A DNA stretch of 64,000 nt, taken from the NCBI GenBank assembly GCA_902826455.1, contig CADEEV010000003.1, positions 1-64,000 of the forward strand. The letters are read 5' to 3'. Within the stretch, counting starts at the first letter, position 1, and every line of letters begins with the position of its first letter. Shown here one piece after another: positions 19,782 through 26,950 of this stretch. The position numbers and the translations under genes were made by a program. The DNA comes from an uncultured Acidobacteriota bacterium (GTDB lineage: Bacteria; Acidobacteriota; Vicinamibacteria; Fen-336). The notes under the pieces are model-generated. The model saw nothing but the letters and a program-made list of their open reading frames with translations. It had not been told where the DNA came from and ran no database searches.

Positions 19782-20257
19782 CGAGCGAGCCCGAGAGGAT
19801 CGCGGAACAGCTGCGGCTGTCCTTCGAGGGCGACGCCTGGCACGGGCCTGCCGTACTGCAGGCGCTCGCCGGCGTCTCCCCTGCCGCCGCCGCGGAGCAT
19901 CCCATCGCAGGCGCGCACAGCATCTGGGAGCTGGCCCTGCACCTGACGGGCACCTATGGGCTGGTGCTCCGACGCCTGGCCGGCGACGGACGCCAATTGT
20001 CTACGGAAGAGGACTGGCCACCGGTGCCGCCTGTGACCGAAGTGGCATGGGTCGAGCTGCTTCAGCGGCTGCGCGAGCTGAACGTCGAGGTCCGCCGCAT
20101 CGTGCGCGCCTTCCCCGCCGAGCGTCTCGACGCGCCCCTGGTTCCGGAGAGTCCGTACACGGCCTACGTCCAGTTCGTCGGGATCACCCAACACGACCTC
20201 TACCATGCGGGCCAGATCGTTCTGCTGAAGCGGGCCCTCGCCGGTCCCGTCGACTGA
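19778..20257 (+). CDS. DinB-family four-helix metal-binding protein
   Basis: The 159-residue protein has the DinB/YfiT four-helix pattern, with metal-ligand histidines in AHSIWELALHLT (about residues 47-55) and in TQHDLYHAGQIVLLKR near the C-terminus. DinB-like proteins include thiol-dependent S-transferases (mycothiol or bacillithiol), but the thiol cannot be predicted here. ATG 19778 overlaps the stop of the ABM-like gene (ATGA). Confidence 0.82.
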   Translation: MTSEPERIAEQLRLSFEGDAWHGPAVLQALAGVSPAAAAEHPIAGAHSIWELALHLTGTYGLVLRRLAGDGRQLSTEEDWPPVPPVTEVAWVELLQRLRELNVEVRRIVRAFPAERLDAPLVPESPYTAYVQFVGITQHDLYHAGQIVLLKRALAGPVD

Positions 20258-20345
20258 TCCACCGTCGGTCCTCACCCACGGCTCATGCGCAATCCATCGG
20301 AATCGCTCCCCGAGATCCCTAGAATGGGTCTGCGGAGGAGTGACT

Positions 20346-20849
20346 GTGATACCTAGGAATCTCGGGCAGGTACTGATCCTTGCCGGCGCCGTCCTGTCCA
20401 CGCCGGCGTGGGGCGACGGGTGCCCCGATGGCCTGACGGCGGCCGACGCCACCCAGGTGCGGGCGGTCGTCGAGGCCTACCGGTCGTCGTGGTTGCGAGG
20501 CGACCAGGCCGGGGTCCTGGCGACCTTGACCGACGATGCCGTGCTCCTTCCGGCTCACGGCGCCGCACCGGTCGTCGGGAAGGCGGCGATCACCCGATAC
20601 TGGTGGCCCGTGGGCGCTCCCGTCACCACGGTCACGCGGCTGGAGATCACGATCGAAGGGTTGAGCGGCGATTGCCGGATGGCCTCCGCCTATGGGCACG
20701 ACGACGTCGGGTGGACCCAGGAGGAGAATGGACGCGTGACGGCCCACGGCCACCCCGGGACCTACCTCAACGTGTTCCGCAAATCCGCGGAGGGCCGCTG
20801 GCAGATCTCGCGCCACATGTGGGACGACGGCCCGTCAACAGTCGACTAG
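20346..20849 (+). CDS. Secreted NTF2-like (SnoaL/DUF4440) protein
   Basis: The 167-residue protein carries a signal peptide (LGQVLILAGAVLSTPAWG) and an NTF2-like cone fold: AVVEAYRSSWLRGDQAGVLATLTDDAVLLP and a C-terminal WQISRHMWDD strand. Proteins of this kind hold small hydrophobic ligands or act as isomerases; without clear catalytic residues no reaction is assigned. GTG 20346 is preferred because GGAGGAG ends 5 bases before it; GTG 20340 overlaps that site. TAGAAT at 20320-20325 may be the -10. Confidence 0.75.
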   Translation: MIPRNLGQVLILAGAVLSTPAWGDGCPDGLTAADATQVRAVVEAYRSSWLRGDQAGVLATLTDDAVLLPAHGAAPVVGKAAITRYWWPVGAPVTTVTRLEITIEGLSGDCRMASAYGHDDVGWTQEENGRVTAHGHPGTYLNVFRKSAEGRWQISRHMWDDGPSTVD

Positions 20850-20870
20850 ACCTGTGTTGAGGAGGAATCC

Positions 20871-21650
20871 ATGAGGATGTTCGCGACGGAGGCCCTCCTC
20901 TCGCTGGTGCTTCTCGCCGTGCTGCCCCCGCCCGTTCCCGGGACGACGGATTCGCAGACCAACGCCGAGGCCGAGGTGCTCGCCGCTCTCCGGGGCCGGC
21001 TCGACGCCGCCGGCCGCAACGACACGGCAGCTTGGGCACAGTTCGTGGCCGACGACTGCGTCGCGCCTCTGGGCGGCGCCGTGCCGATGAAGCAGGCCTG
21101 GATCCAGGAGCACGAGGCGTGGCCGGCGGGCGTGAAGTACTACTACGGGCCCCTCGAGGACGTGAAGGTGCGCGTCCACGGCGAGACGGCGATCGTCACG
21201 TTCCGGTCGAAGCAGTTCAACGAGTACGGCGGACAGACGACCCATCAGAACCGCTGGCAGATCGAGACGTGGATGCGCCGGGCGGGACGCTGGCAGCTCG
21301 TCTCGATCGCCGACGGCGTCATTCCGGTGGAGCCCACTCCCGTGAAGGTGAACCCTGCCGTCTACGACGGCTACGTCGGGAAGTACGAATGGGGCCCGAA
21401 CATGGCCTCGACGATCACGCGTCGTGGAGGGGCCCTGTTCGAGCAGTTCATGAACGACGAGCCGAGCGAGCTGCTGCCGGAGAGCGAGACGACGTTCTTC
21501 ATCAAAGGGCAGGCGGCCACCGGAGACTCGGCACGCTACATCTTCGTGCGGTCACCCTCAGGAGCGGTCATGCACTTCATCTATCGCGAGCTGGGCGGCA
21601 CCGACCGCATCGTGAAGCGCGTGGCCGATCCGCAGAACGAGCCGCGCTAG
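20871..21650 (+). CDS. Secreted NTF2-like protein with C-terminal DUF3471-like domain
   Basis: The 259-residue protein has a signal peptide (MRMFATEALLSLVLLAVLP), an NTF2-like/DUF4440 domain over about residues 30-150 (RLDAAGRNDTAAWAQFVADDC, AIVTFRSKQFNEY, WQLVSIADGVIP) and a C-terminal beta domain starting VYDGYVGKYEWGP that resembles DUF3471, often attached to serine hydrolases. AGGAGG lies 7 bases before the ATG. It follows another NTF2-like secreted protein by 21 bases, so the two may be co-expressed. Confidence 0.8.
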   Translation: MRMFATEALLSLVLLAVLPPPVPGTTDSQTNAEAEVLAALRGRLDAAGRNDTAAWAQFVADDCVAPLGGAVPMKQAWIQEHEAWPAGVKYYYGPLEDVKVRVHGETAIVTFRSKQFNEYGGQTTHQNRWQIETWMRRAGRWQLVSIADGVIPVEPTPVKVNPAVYDGYVGKYEWGPNMASTITRRGGALFEQFMNDEPSELLPESETTFFIKGQAATGDSARYIFVRSPSGAVMHFIYRELGGTDRIVKRVADPQNEPR

Positions 21651-21656
21651 TCGGCT

Positions 21657-22850
21657 CTAGGGGAAGAACGCCGCGACGTAGATCCAACGGCCGTCGCGCT
21701 TCTGGAACACGTTGACGGAGGCGTACTCGGACACGCGGGTCGAGCCGTCGGCATTGCGGTACTGGAAGCGGCCCTTGCCGCTGGCGACCGCGGTGTCGCC
21801 CCAGGCCTTCACGGCCGTGAGCTCGTAGCCGCCGCTCACCATCACGGGATCCGTCGCGAGGCCCGCCAGCAGCTGCGCCTTGGTTCTCACCGAGCCGTCG
21901 GCCGAGAGGGCAGCATAGTCGTCGGCATAGAGCGCATCGAGAGCGACGGCATCCTTGCGGCGATGGCCGTCGACGATCCCCTGCTTCACCGCGGCCACGG
22001 CGGCGCGCACGTCCTCGGCGCTCGCCACCGCCGCAGGCGTCGCGCCGAGATTCTCGCGTAGGAACGCGACCGTGCGCCGGATGATCTCGCGGCTGCGCGG
22101 GACGTCGTCGCGGATATCGAAGCCGTGCTGGCCTTCGGGATGCAGCAGCAGGTCGACGGTGGCCTTCTTCTCGACGGCGAGCGCCATGAAGCGATCCACG
22201 GACTCGTTCAGCGACGCATCGTCCTTGCCGGCGCGTGCGACGAGCAGCGGCGGAAGCGGACGGCCGTCGCCGACCACCTCGACGGCCGAGAGGCGCGGCT
22301 CCGCGGGCGCGGCGCCTGGACGATCCAGGAACGCGTAGTAGGACGCGGTACAGCGCAGCCAGGCGGGATGCTGCGCGAGCACGGAGGCCAGCAGCGGACC
22401 GCCGCCCGAGAACCCCCACACGGCCACGCGCTCGGGATCGATGGTGAGCGCCTTCGCGTCGCCGCGCACGCGCGCGATCAGGGCCGCGACGTCGTCCGCC
22501 GCGCGCGGGTAGTGCGCCACGGCCGTGAGGCGATGGTTGAAGGTCACGGCGGCCATTCCCGACGCCGCCATCATCCGGCCGTACGAGCGATAGATGCCCC
22601 AGTCCTTGGGCGCCGCGTCCGGCTGCACGGGACCGCCGTGGACGAAGATCACGACCGGCCAGCCGCCGGCCGGCGCCGCTCCCTGCGGCAGGTACACGTC
22701 CATGGCGAGCGTCGCGTCGCCGCTCGTGTACGTGAGGTTCGTCTGGACGCGGACCGCGTCCATGCCGGGCACGGTGTAGACCGCCTCGTCGGCGGCGTGA
22801 ACGGAAACGGCAGCGAGAACGGCTGCCAACCAGACGAGCGGTCTCTTCAT
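21657..22850 (-). CDS. Exported alpha/beta hydrolase fused to an NTF2-like domain
   Basis: The 397-residue protein has a signal peptide (cleavage after VSVHA), an alpha/beta hydrolase of the esterase/dienelactone-hydrolase type over about 35-265, and an NTF2-like domain over about 275-397. Catalytic elements are the oxyanion loop FVHGGP, the nucleophile elbow GFSGGG, an aspartate in ARAGKDD and the histidine in PEGQHGFD. The C-terminal half (VKQGIVDGHRRKDAVALDALYADDYAAL, WIYVAAFFP) matches DUF4440. It converges on a gene with the same NTF2 fold, 6 bases away. Confidence 0.85.
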   Translation of the reverse strand: MKRPLVWLAAVLAAVSVHAADEAVYTVPGMDAVRVQTNLTYTSGDATLAMDVYLPQGAAPAGGWPVVIFVHGGPVQPDAAPKDWGIYRSYGRMMAASGMAAVTFNHRLTAVAHYPRAADDVAALIARVRGDAKALTIDPERVAVWGFSGGGPLLASVLAQHPAWLRCTASYYAFLDRPGAAPAEPRLSAVEVVGDGRPLPPLLVARAGKDDASLNESVDRFMALAVEKKATVDLLLHPEGQHGFDIRDDVPRSREIIRRTVAFLRENLGATPAAVASAEDVRAAVAAVKQGIVDGHRRKDAVALDALYADDYAALSADGSVRTKAQLLAGLATDPVMVSGGYELTAVKAWGDTAVASGKGRFQYRNADGSTRVSEYASVNVFQKRDGRWIYVAAFFP

Positions 22851-22880
22851 CGGACCTCCACTCGCCCCCCGCCCGGGATT

Positions 22881-23354
22881 CTAGCGGGTCTCGCCTGTGG
22901 CGGCAGGAACGGGCACCCGTTCCCACTTTTCAGCCTGGATGCCATGCCCCACGAGGCCGCCGCCGGCGAGCAAAACACCGATGAACACCGGTTCGCCGAC
23001 ACCGGACTCGTCGAGCGTGCTGCCGACGGCGAAGGCACCCACGATTGCGCCCCAAAGCGCTGCACCTGCGAACACGCCCTTCAAAGTGTTGCGCTTCTTT
23101 CCTCGGCTCAGCTCCAGCCACTTGACGTCGCGCCAGGGAATCTCCTGTCGCGTATCTAGCCCTGAGATCTGGAGCGTCATCCGTTCCTGGGTGACCGCCA
23201 AGGCTGTACCGATGACGGCTTCAGGACTCGCGAGCAGCCGAAGGCGAACGCGCTGGTTGACGATCGCATCGCCCTCGGCCGACGCGGTGGAGGCTGCGAG
23301 GAGCAACGGGATTGCCCACAACCACTTGTTGGCGCCGGCCGGCGCGAATGGCAT
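22881..23354 (-). CDS. Secreted or membrane-anchored protein, function unknown
   Basis: The 157-residue protein has an N-terminal signal peptide (WLWAIPLLLAASTASAEG), a short beta-rich region (GTALAVTQERMTLQIS, EIPWRDVKWLELSRGKKR) reminiscent of small barrel domains, and one or two glycine-rich membrane segments (KGVFAGAALWGAIVGAFAVG and FIGVLLAGGGLVGHGI). I do not recognise the family. ATG 23354 is chosen as it directly precedes the signal peptide, with TATACT at about 23365 as a possible -10. Confidence 0.65.
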   Translation of the reverse strand: MPFAPAGANKWLWAIPLLLAASTASAEGDAIVNQRVRLRLLASPEAVIGTALAVTQERMTLQISGLDTRQEIPWRDVKWLELSRGKKRNTLKGVFAGAALWGAIVGAFAVGSTLDESGVGEPVFIGVLLAGGGLVGHGIQAEKWERVPVPAATGETR

Positions 23355-23396
23355 ATGGATTGTAAGTATACGCCCCGGGGCACGCACGGCCGACGG

Positions 23397-23777
23397 CTAG
23401 CGACGCTTCCTAGCGGCCGCCTTCTCGCGGAGCTGCTTCGCCCGGAACTTCACGATGCGGCCGACGAGGCCGACCGGAATCGTCTGGTCGAGAGGAAAGC
23501 TCACGGACGACTTCGCGCCCTTGTAGGCGGCGAGCTCTTCCTTGAAGTCCGCATGGCTCCGCGGCGCCGGGTACAGGCCGATGTGGTTCTTGAACGCGGC
23601 GAAGCTGACCAGGTTGCCGTCGAGCACGAGCGTCGGGATCCCGTACTTGATCGCTTCCTCGGCCTTGGGGGCCGCCTTCCGGATCGCGAGCCGCATCTGC
23701 TTCAGCAGTTTCCGCACTGCAGGAGGAAAGCCGGCGATGTAGGTGTCGACGTCCTTCGGAGGGGCTGCGGCTTTCAT
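23397..23777 (-). CDS. DUF1801 (YdhG/Fra-like) protein
   Basis: The 126-residue basic protein matches DUF1801: VDTYIAGFPPAVRKLLKQMRL, then AEEAIKYGIPTLVLDGNLVSFAAFKNHIGLYP (quoted in two parts) and a lysine/arginine-rich C-terminus. Relatives include a frataxin-like iron chaperone of Bacillus, but most members have no assigned role. It follows the sarcosine oxidase gene by 10 bases and is likely the last gene of that operon. Confidence 0.85.
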   Translation of the reverse strand: MKAAAPPKDVDTYIAGFPPAVRKLLKQMRLAIRKAAPKAEEAIKYGIPTLVLDGNLVSFAAFKNHIGLYPAPRSHADFKEELAAYKGAKSSVSFPLDQTIPVGLVGRIVKFRAKQLREKAAARKRR

Positions 23778-23787
23778 GCGGACTCCG

Positions 23788-24954
23788 TCACACCATGAAG
23801 CTCTTCGGCGGGTTCTCCATGTGCAGGATCTCGCGGCCGTAGTCGAAGCCCGCGATGTTCGAGGCGGTGCGGCCGTCGATCGCGAGCTCGCTGAGGATCC
23901 GGCCGAACAGCGACGAGAACTTGTAGCCGTGGGCCGAGTCGAGGGCGAGGAAGGCGTTCGGGTGCTCCGGCAGCGCGTCGATCAGGAAGTTGCGGTCGGG
24001 AGCCATCGTGTAGAGGCACGGCTTCGAGTACAGGATCGGACCGACGCTGCCGGGGATGTACTGCTCGAGGAACGCGCGCACGCGGGCCTCCATGCGCGGG
24101 TTGGGGTCGAAGGTGCGCGTGCCGACCGTGACCTCGTCGCCGCCGACGTCCTGCGTCACCTTCACGGCCTGCTCGCCGTAGACCGGGAAGCCGTAGTAGC
24201 AGGGCTCGTCCATCCAGATCCACATCGGGAAGCGGCCGACCTGGAACGGCGCCAGGTCGGGGGCCTTGAAGTACGTGACCTGCTCCTGCGTGACCGTGAG
24301 CGGCAGCTTCAGGCCGAAGTGGTTGAGGGCTTCGTTGGACCAGGCGCCGGCCGCGATCACGAGCGTGCCGACCGTGTACGTGACGCCGCCGGCCGTGATC
24401 TCGATCTCGCCGCCCTTCGCACGGATCGCGGACACCGGCGCGTTGTCGCGCATCGTGGCGCCGTGGGCACGGGCCATGCGGATGTGGGCCGCGACGCCCT
24501 TGTTGGCCGGCGCGATGCCGCCCTCCGACTGGTACAGGCCGATGATGTCGTCGGTCAGCTTGAACTGCGGCCAGCGCCGCATGATCTCGGCCGCGTCGAG
24601 CTTCTCGTACGGCACGTTCTCGGCGTCGAGCGAGTCGTAGTAGTCCTTGAGCGGGATCAGGCTCTCGGGCTTGGCGAAGTCGAGGCCGCCCGTCTTCACG
24701 ATGAGCGCCTCGCCGGCGTCGTCCTCGAGCGTCGCCCAGGCCTCGTAGGCCTGCTTCGCGAGGGCGACGTACTGCGGCGTGTGGTACGAGAGCCGGATGA
24801 TGCGGGAGTGGTCGTGGGAGCCGCCCTTCACGTGGCCGAACTCGAACTGCTCGAGGCCGAGCACCTCGGCGCCGGCGCGTCGCGCGAACCAGTAGCAGGC
24901 CCCGCTGCCGAGGCCGCCCACGCCGAGGACCGCGTAGTCGAAGCGCGTCTTCAC
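23788..24954 (-). CDS. Monomeric sarcosine oxidase / N-methyl amino acid oxidase family flavoenzyme
   Basis: The 388-residue FAD enzyme starts with a variant Rossmann motif AVLGVGGLGSGACYW and contains GGSHDHSRIIRLSYH, typical of monomeric sarcosine oxidase (MSOX) and SolA. The cysteine in SKPCLYTMAPDRNF corresponds to the covalent flavin attachment site. It would oxidatively demethylate sarcosine or a similar N-methyl amino acid to release formaldehyde and H2O2. The GTG start at 24954 lies one base after the stop of the BHMT-like gene, which makes a betaine-to-glycine route the natural reading. Confidence 0.9.
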   Translation of the reverse strand: MKTRFDYAVLGVGGLGSGACYWFARRAGAEVLGLEQFEFGHVKGGSHDHSRIIRLSYHTPQYVALAKQAYEAWATLEDDAGEALIVKTGGLDFAKPESLIPLKDYYDSLDAENVPYEKLDAAEIMRRWPQFKLTDDIIGLYQSEGGIAPANKGVAAHIRMARAHGATMRDNAPVSAIRAKGGEIEITAGGVTYTVGTLVIAAGAWSNEALNHFGLKLPLTVTQEQVTYFKAPDLAPFQVGRFPMWIWMDEPCYYGFPVYGEQAVKVTQDVGGDEVTVGTRTFDPNPRMEARVRAFLEQYIPGSVGPILYSKPCLYTMAPDRNFLIDALPEHPNAFLALDSAHGYKFSSLFGRILSELAIDGRTASNIAGFDYGREILHMENPPKSFMV

Positions 24955-24955
24955 G

Positions 24956-25942
24956 CTAGTCCTTGTGCCCGTGCTGCTCGTAGGCCGACATCGGCTTGCC
25001 GTAGTCGACGCGCCACTGGCGCTCGCCCGCGGGAATCTTCCCGAGCGCCTTCGCCATGGCCTTCACGTGGCAGGCGACCGAGCCGCAGCACGAGCCGATG
25101 AACTCGATGCCCATGGCCTTCGCCTTCGTGGCGTAGTCGGCCATCTCGGCGCGGTTGAGCTGCAGGGGGTCGAGGCCCACCGGGAACTCCGGCAGGGTGG
25201 TGAAGTCCACGGCCTCGGGCTTCGTGCGGTAGGCCGTCGGCTGGCAGGCGACGAAGCCCTTCACGGCGTCGCGGACTTCCTGCATCAGCGGCAGCGTGTA
25301 CTCCGGGTTGCGCAGGCAGTTGATGCCCACGATGTCGCAGCCGGCGCCCTCGAGGCGCTTCATGCACTCCGCCACCGAGTCGCCCTCGTAGGATCCGGGC
25401 TTCTGCTCGAAGGACATCGTGACCATGGCGGGCAGGCCGGCCTTCTTGATCGACTCCACGGCCAGGAGCGCCTCGCCCAGGAACGAGTAGGTCTCCCCGA
25501 TCACGAAGTCGCAGCCGCCGTCCTTCATGATCGCGACCTGGCGGTCGAACAACTCGCGGGTGCGGTCCTTCGTCTTCGCTTCCTTCGGGTCGTAGACCCA
25601 GGCCAGGGAGATGTTGCCCGCCACGAGCGCGTCGCCTTCGGCCGCCACCTGCTTCGCGATCTTCACGGCGGCGCGGTTGATGTCGTCGGCCTTGCCGCCG
25701 AGTCCCACCGTGTTGAGCTTGTCCTCGCTCGCGTAGAACGTGAGGGTCTGCAGCACCTCCGCGCCCGAGCGCAGGAACTCACGGTGCAGCTGGGCGAGCG
25801 CCTCCGGGTTCGTGAGGCTCACCTCCGGCGTGAACGGCCCGGCCTGGACGTAGCCGCGCTTCTCGAGCTCGAGCAGGTAGCCGCCGTCTCCCAGGACCAC
25901 GCCTTTCTTCAGGCGCTCCAGGATCCCCTTCGTCTTCGCCAT
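24956..25942 (-). CDS. Homocysteine S-methyltransferase, betaine-homocysteine methyltransferase-like
   Basis: The 328-residue protein has the BHMT/methionine synthase N-terminal barrel. The zinc ligands are the cysteine in GINCLRNPEY and the pair in GSCCGS; VLGDGGYLLELEKRGY and FYASEDKL match the betaine-dependent branch. It would transfer a methyl group from glycine betaine (or S-methylmethionine) to homocysteine. AAGGAG precedes ATG 25942. It sits 10 bases after the beta-lactamase-like gene and 1 base before the sarcosine oxidase-like gene; the dimethylglycine step between them has no gene here. Confidence 0.9.
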   Translation of the reverse strand: MAKTKGILERLKKGVVLGDGGYLLELEKRGYVQAGPFTPEVSLTNPEALAQLHREFLRSGAEVLQTLTFYASEDKLNTVGLGGKADDINRAAVKIAKQVAAEGDALVAGNISLAWVYDPKEAKTKDRTRELFDRQVAIMKDGGCDFVIGETYSFLGEALLAVESIKKAGLPAMVTMSFEQKPGSYEGDSVAECMKRLEGAGCDIVGINCLRNPEYTLPLMQEVRDAVKGFVACQPTAYRTKPEAVDFTTLPEFPVGLDPLQLNRAEMADYATKAKAMGIEFIGSCCGSVACHVKAMAKALGKIPAGERQWRVDYGKPMSAYEQHGHKD

Positions 25943-25952
25943 GGTCGGCTCC

Positions 25953-26894
25953 TTACTGCGGCTTGTTGAAGTGGTCGTAGACGAGGCGCGAGATCGCGCC
26001 ACCGAACACGAGGGCCTCGTTGTCGACGCTCCAGCGCCCGTCGTCCACCTGGCGGGTGAAGATCGCGATCGCGTAGCGCGCCTTCGGCCCCTGCACGATC
26101 CCGCCGTCGGCGCGCACCTGGCGCGCGACCCCGTCGGGCCCGGGCAGCTTCTCCTCGTCCATGCCGGTCTTGTTCGCGACCTCCGCGTCGCCGGGAAGCT
26201 GGCGCGGGATCATGTCCTGGTAGCGCTGATGCGCCAGCATCTCGCGCATCGCCGCGGACGCCTCGGGGCTCACCGCCTTGCCCTCGGCGATCAGCTCGAA
26301 GAGCCGGCACATGTCGCGGGGCGTGCTCATGCCCAGGCCGAACTCCTTCTCGAGCTCGGGGTGGACGTCGGGCTTGCCCTGGCGGAACGTGGGACGGAAG
26401 AGCAGGGTGTTGTCGAGGCCGTAAGATGCCATCGTCGCGTTCACGTTCGCCGTGCCCACGAGGCCCACGACCAGGTTCGTGGCCGTGTTGTCGCTCTGGG
26501 AGATCATGAGCTCGAGGGCGTCGTTGAGCGTGATCGCGAGGCCCGGGTGCATGAGCCGCAAGACACCCGAGCCGCCGACCTTCTCGTCTTCCTTCAGCGA
26601 CACGAGCTGGTCGCGCTTCAGCGTGCCGGCGCCGATCTGCCGAAAGGCCTCGACGAGGACCGGCGTCTTGATCGTGCTGGCCGTGGGGAAGCGCGTGTCG
26701 GCGTTCACGAACACCGTTTCCCCCGTCGTGAGGTTCCTGGCCGCGAGGCCGAACACGCCGCGGAACGCCTTCGCGCGCGCCCCGATCTCGACCTCGAGCG
26801 CCGACGGCGCCGGAGCCGCGGCATGAGCCACGAGCGGGAGCGCCAGGATCGCCACGAGAGCCGGTACGAGAGAGGCCGGTGTCGGGTCGAGCAT
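25953..26894 (-). CDS. Class A beta-lactamase-like serine hydrolase
   Basis: The 313-residue exported protein has a signal peptide (residues 1-26) and the penicillin-recognising fold: S73-T-I-K76, S134-D-N136 and K242-T-G244. A canonical omega-loop glutamate is not obvious at the expected distance after SDN; the loop reads GKPDVHPELEKEFG, where several glutamates could serve or none. It may be a true beta-lactamase, or a related hydrolase or penicillin-binding relative with slow deacylation. It is first in a run with BHMT and sarcosine oxidase (gaps of 10 and 1 bases), an unusual neighbourhood. Confidence 0.82.
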   Translation of the reverse strand: MLDPTPASLVPALVAILALPLVAHAAAPAPSALEVEIGARAKAFRGVFGLAARNLTTGETVFVNADTRFPTASTIKTPVLVEAFRQIGAGTLKRDQLVSLKEDEKVGGSGVLRLMHPGLAITLNDALELMISQSDNTATNLVVGLVGTANVNATMASYGLDNTLLFRPTFRQGKPDVHPELEKEFGLGMSTPRDMCRLFELIAEGKAVSPEASAAMREMLAHQRYQDMIPRQLPGDAEVANKTGMDEEKLPGPDGVARQVRADGGIVQGPKARYAIAIFTRQVDDGRWSVDNEALVFGGAISRLVYDHFNKPQ

Positions 26895-26950
26895 GAGTGG
26901 TCGGAGGCTACAGTCCCCACCGCACCCTGGTCAACCGCCGTGACTGTGAG

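Noticed and set aside
18434-20257. Phage remnant or genomic island
   Set aside because: One small protein resembles a family seen in phages, but there is no integrase, att repeat, tRNA or change in GC content visible by eye.
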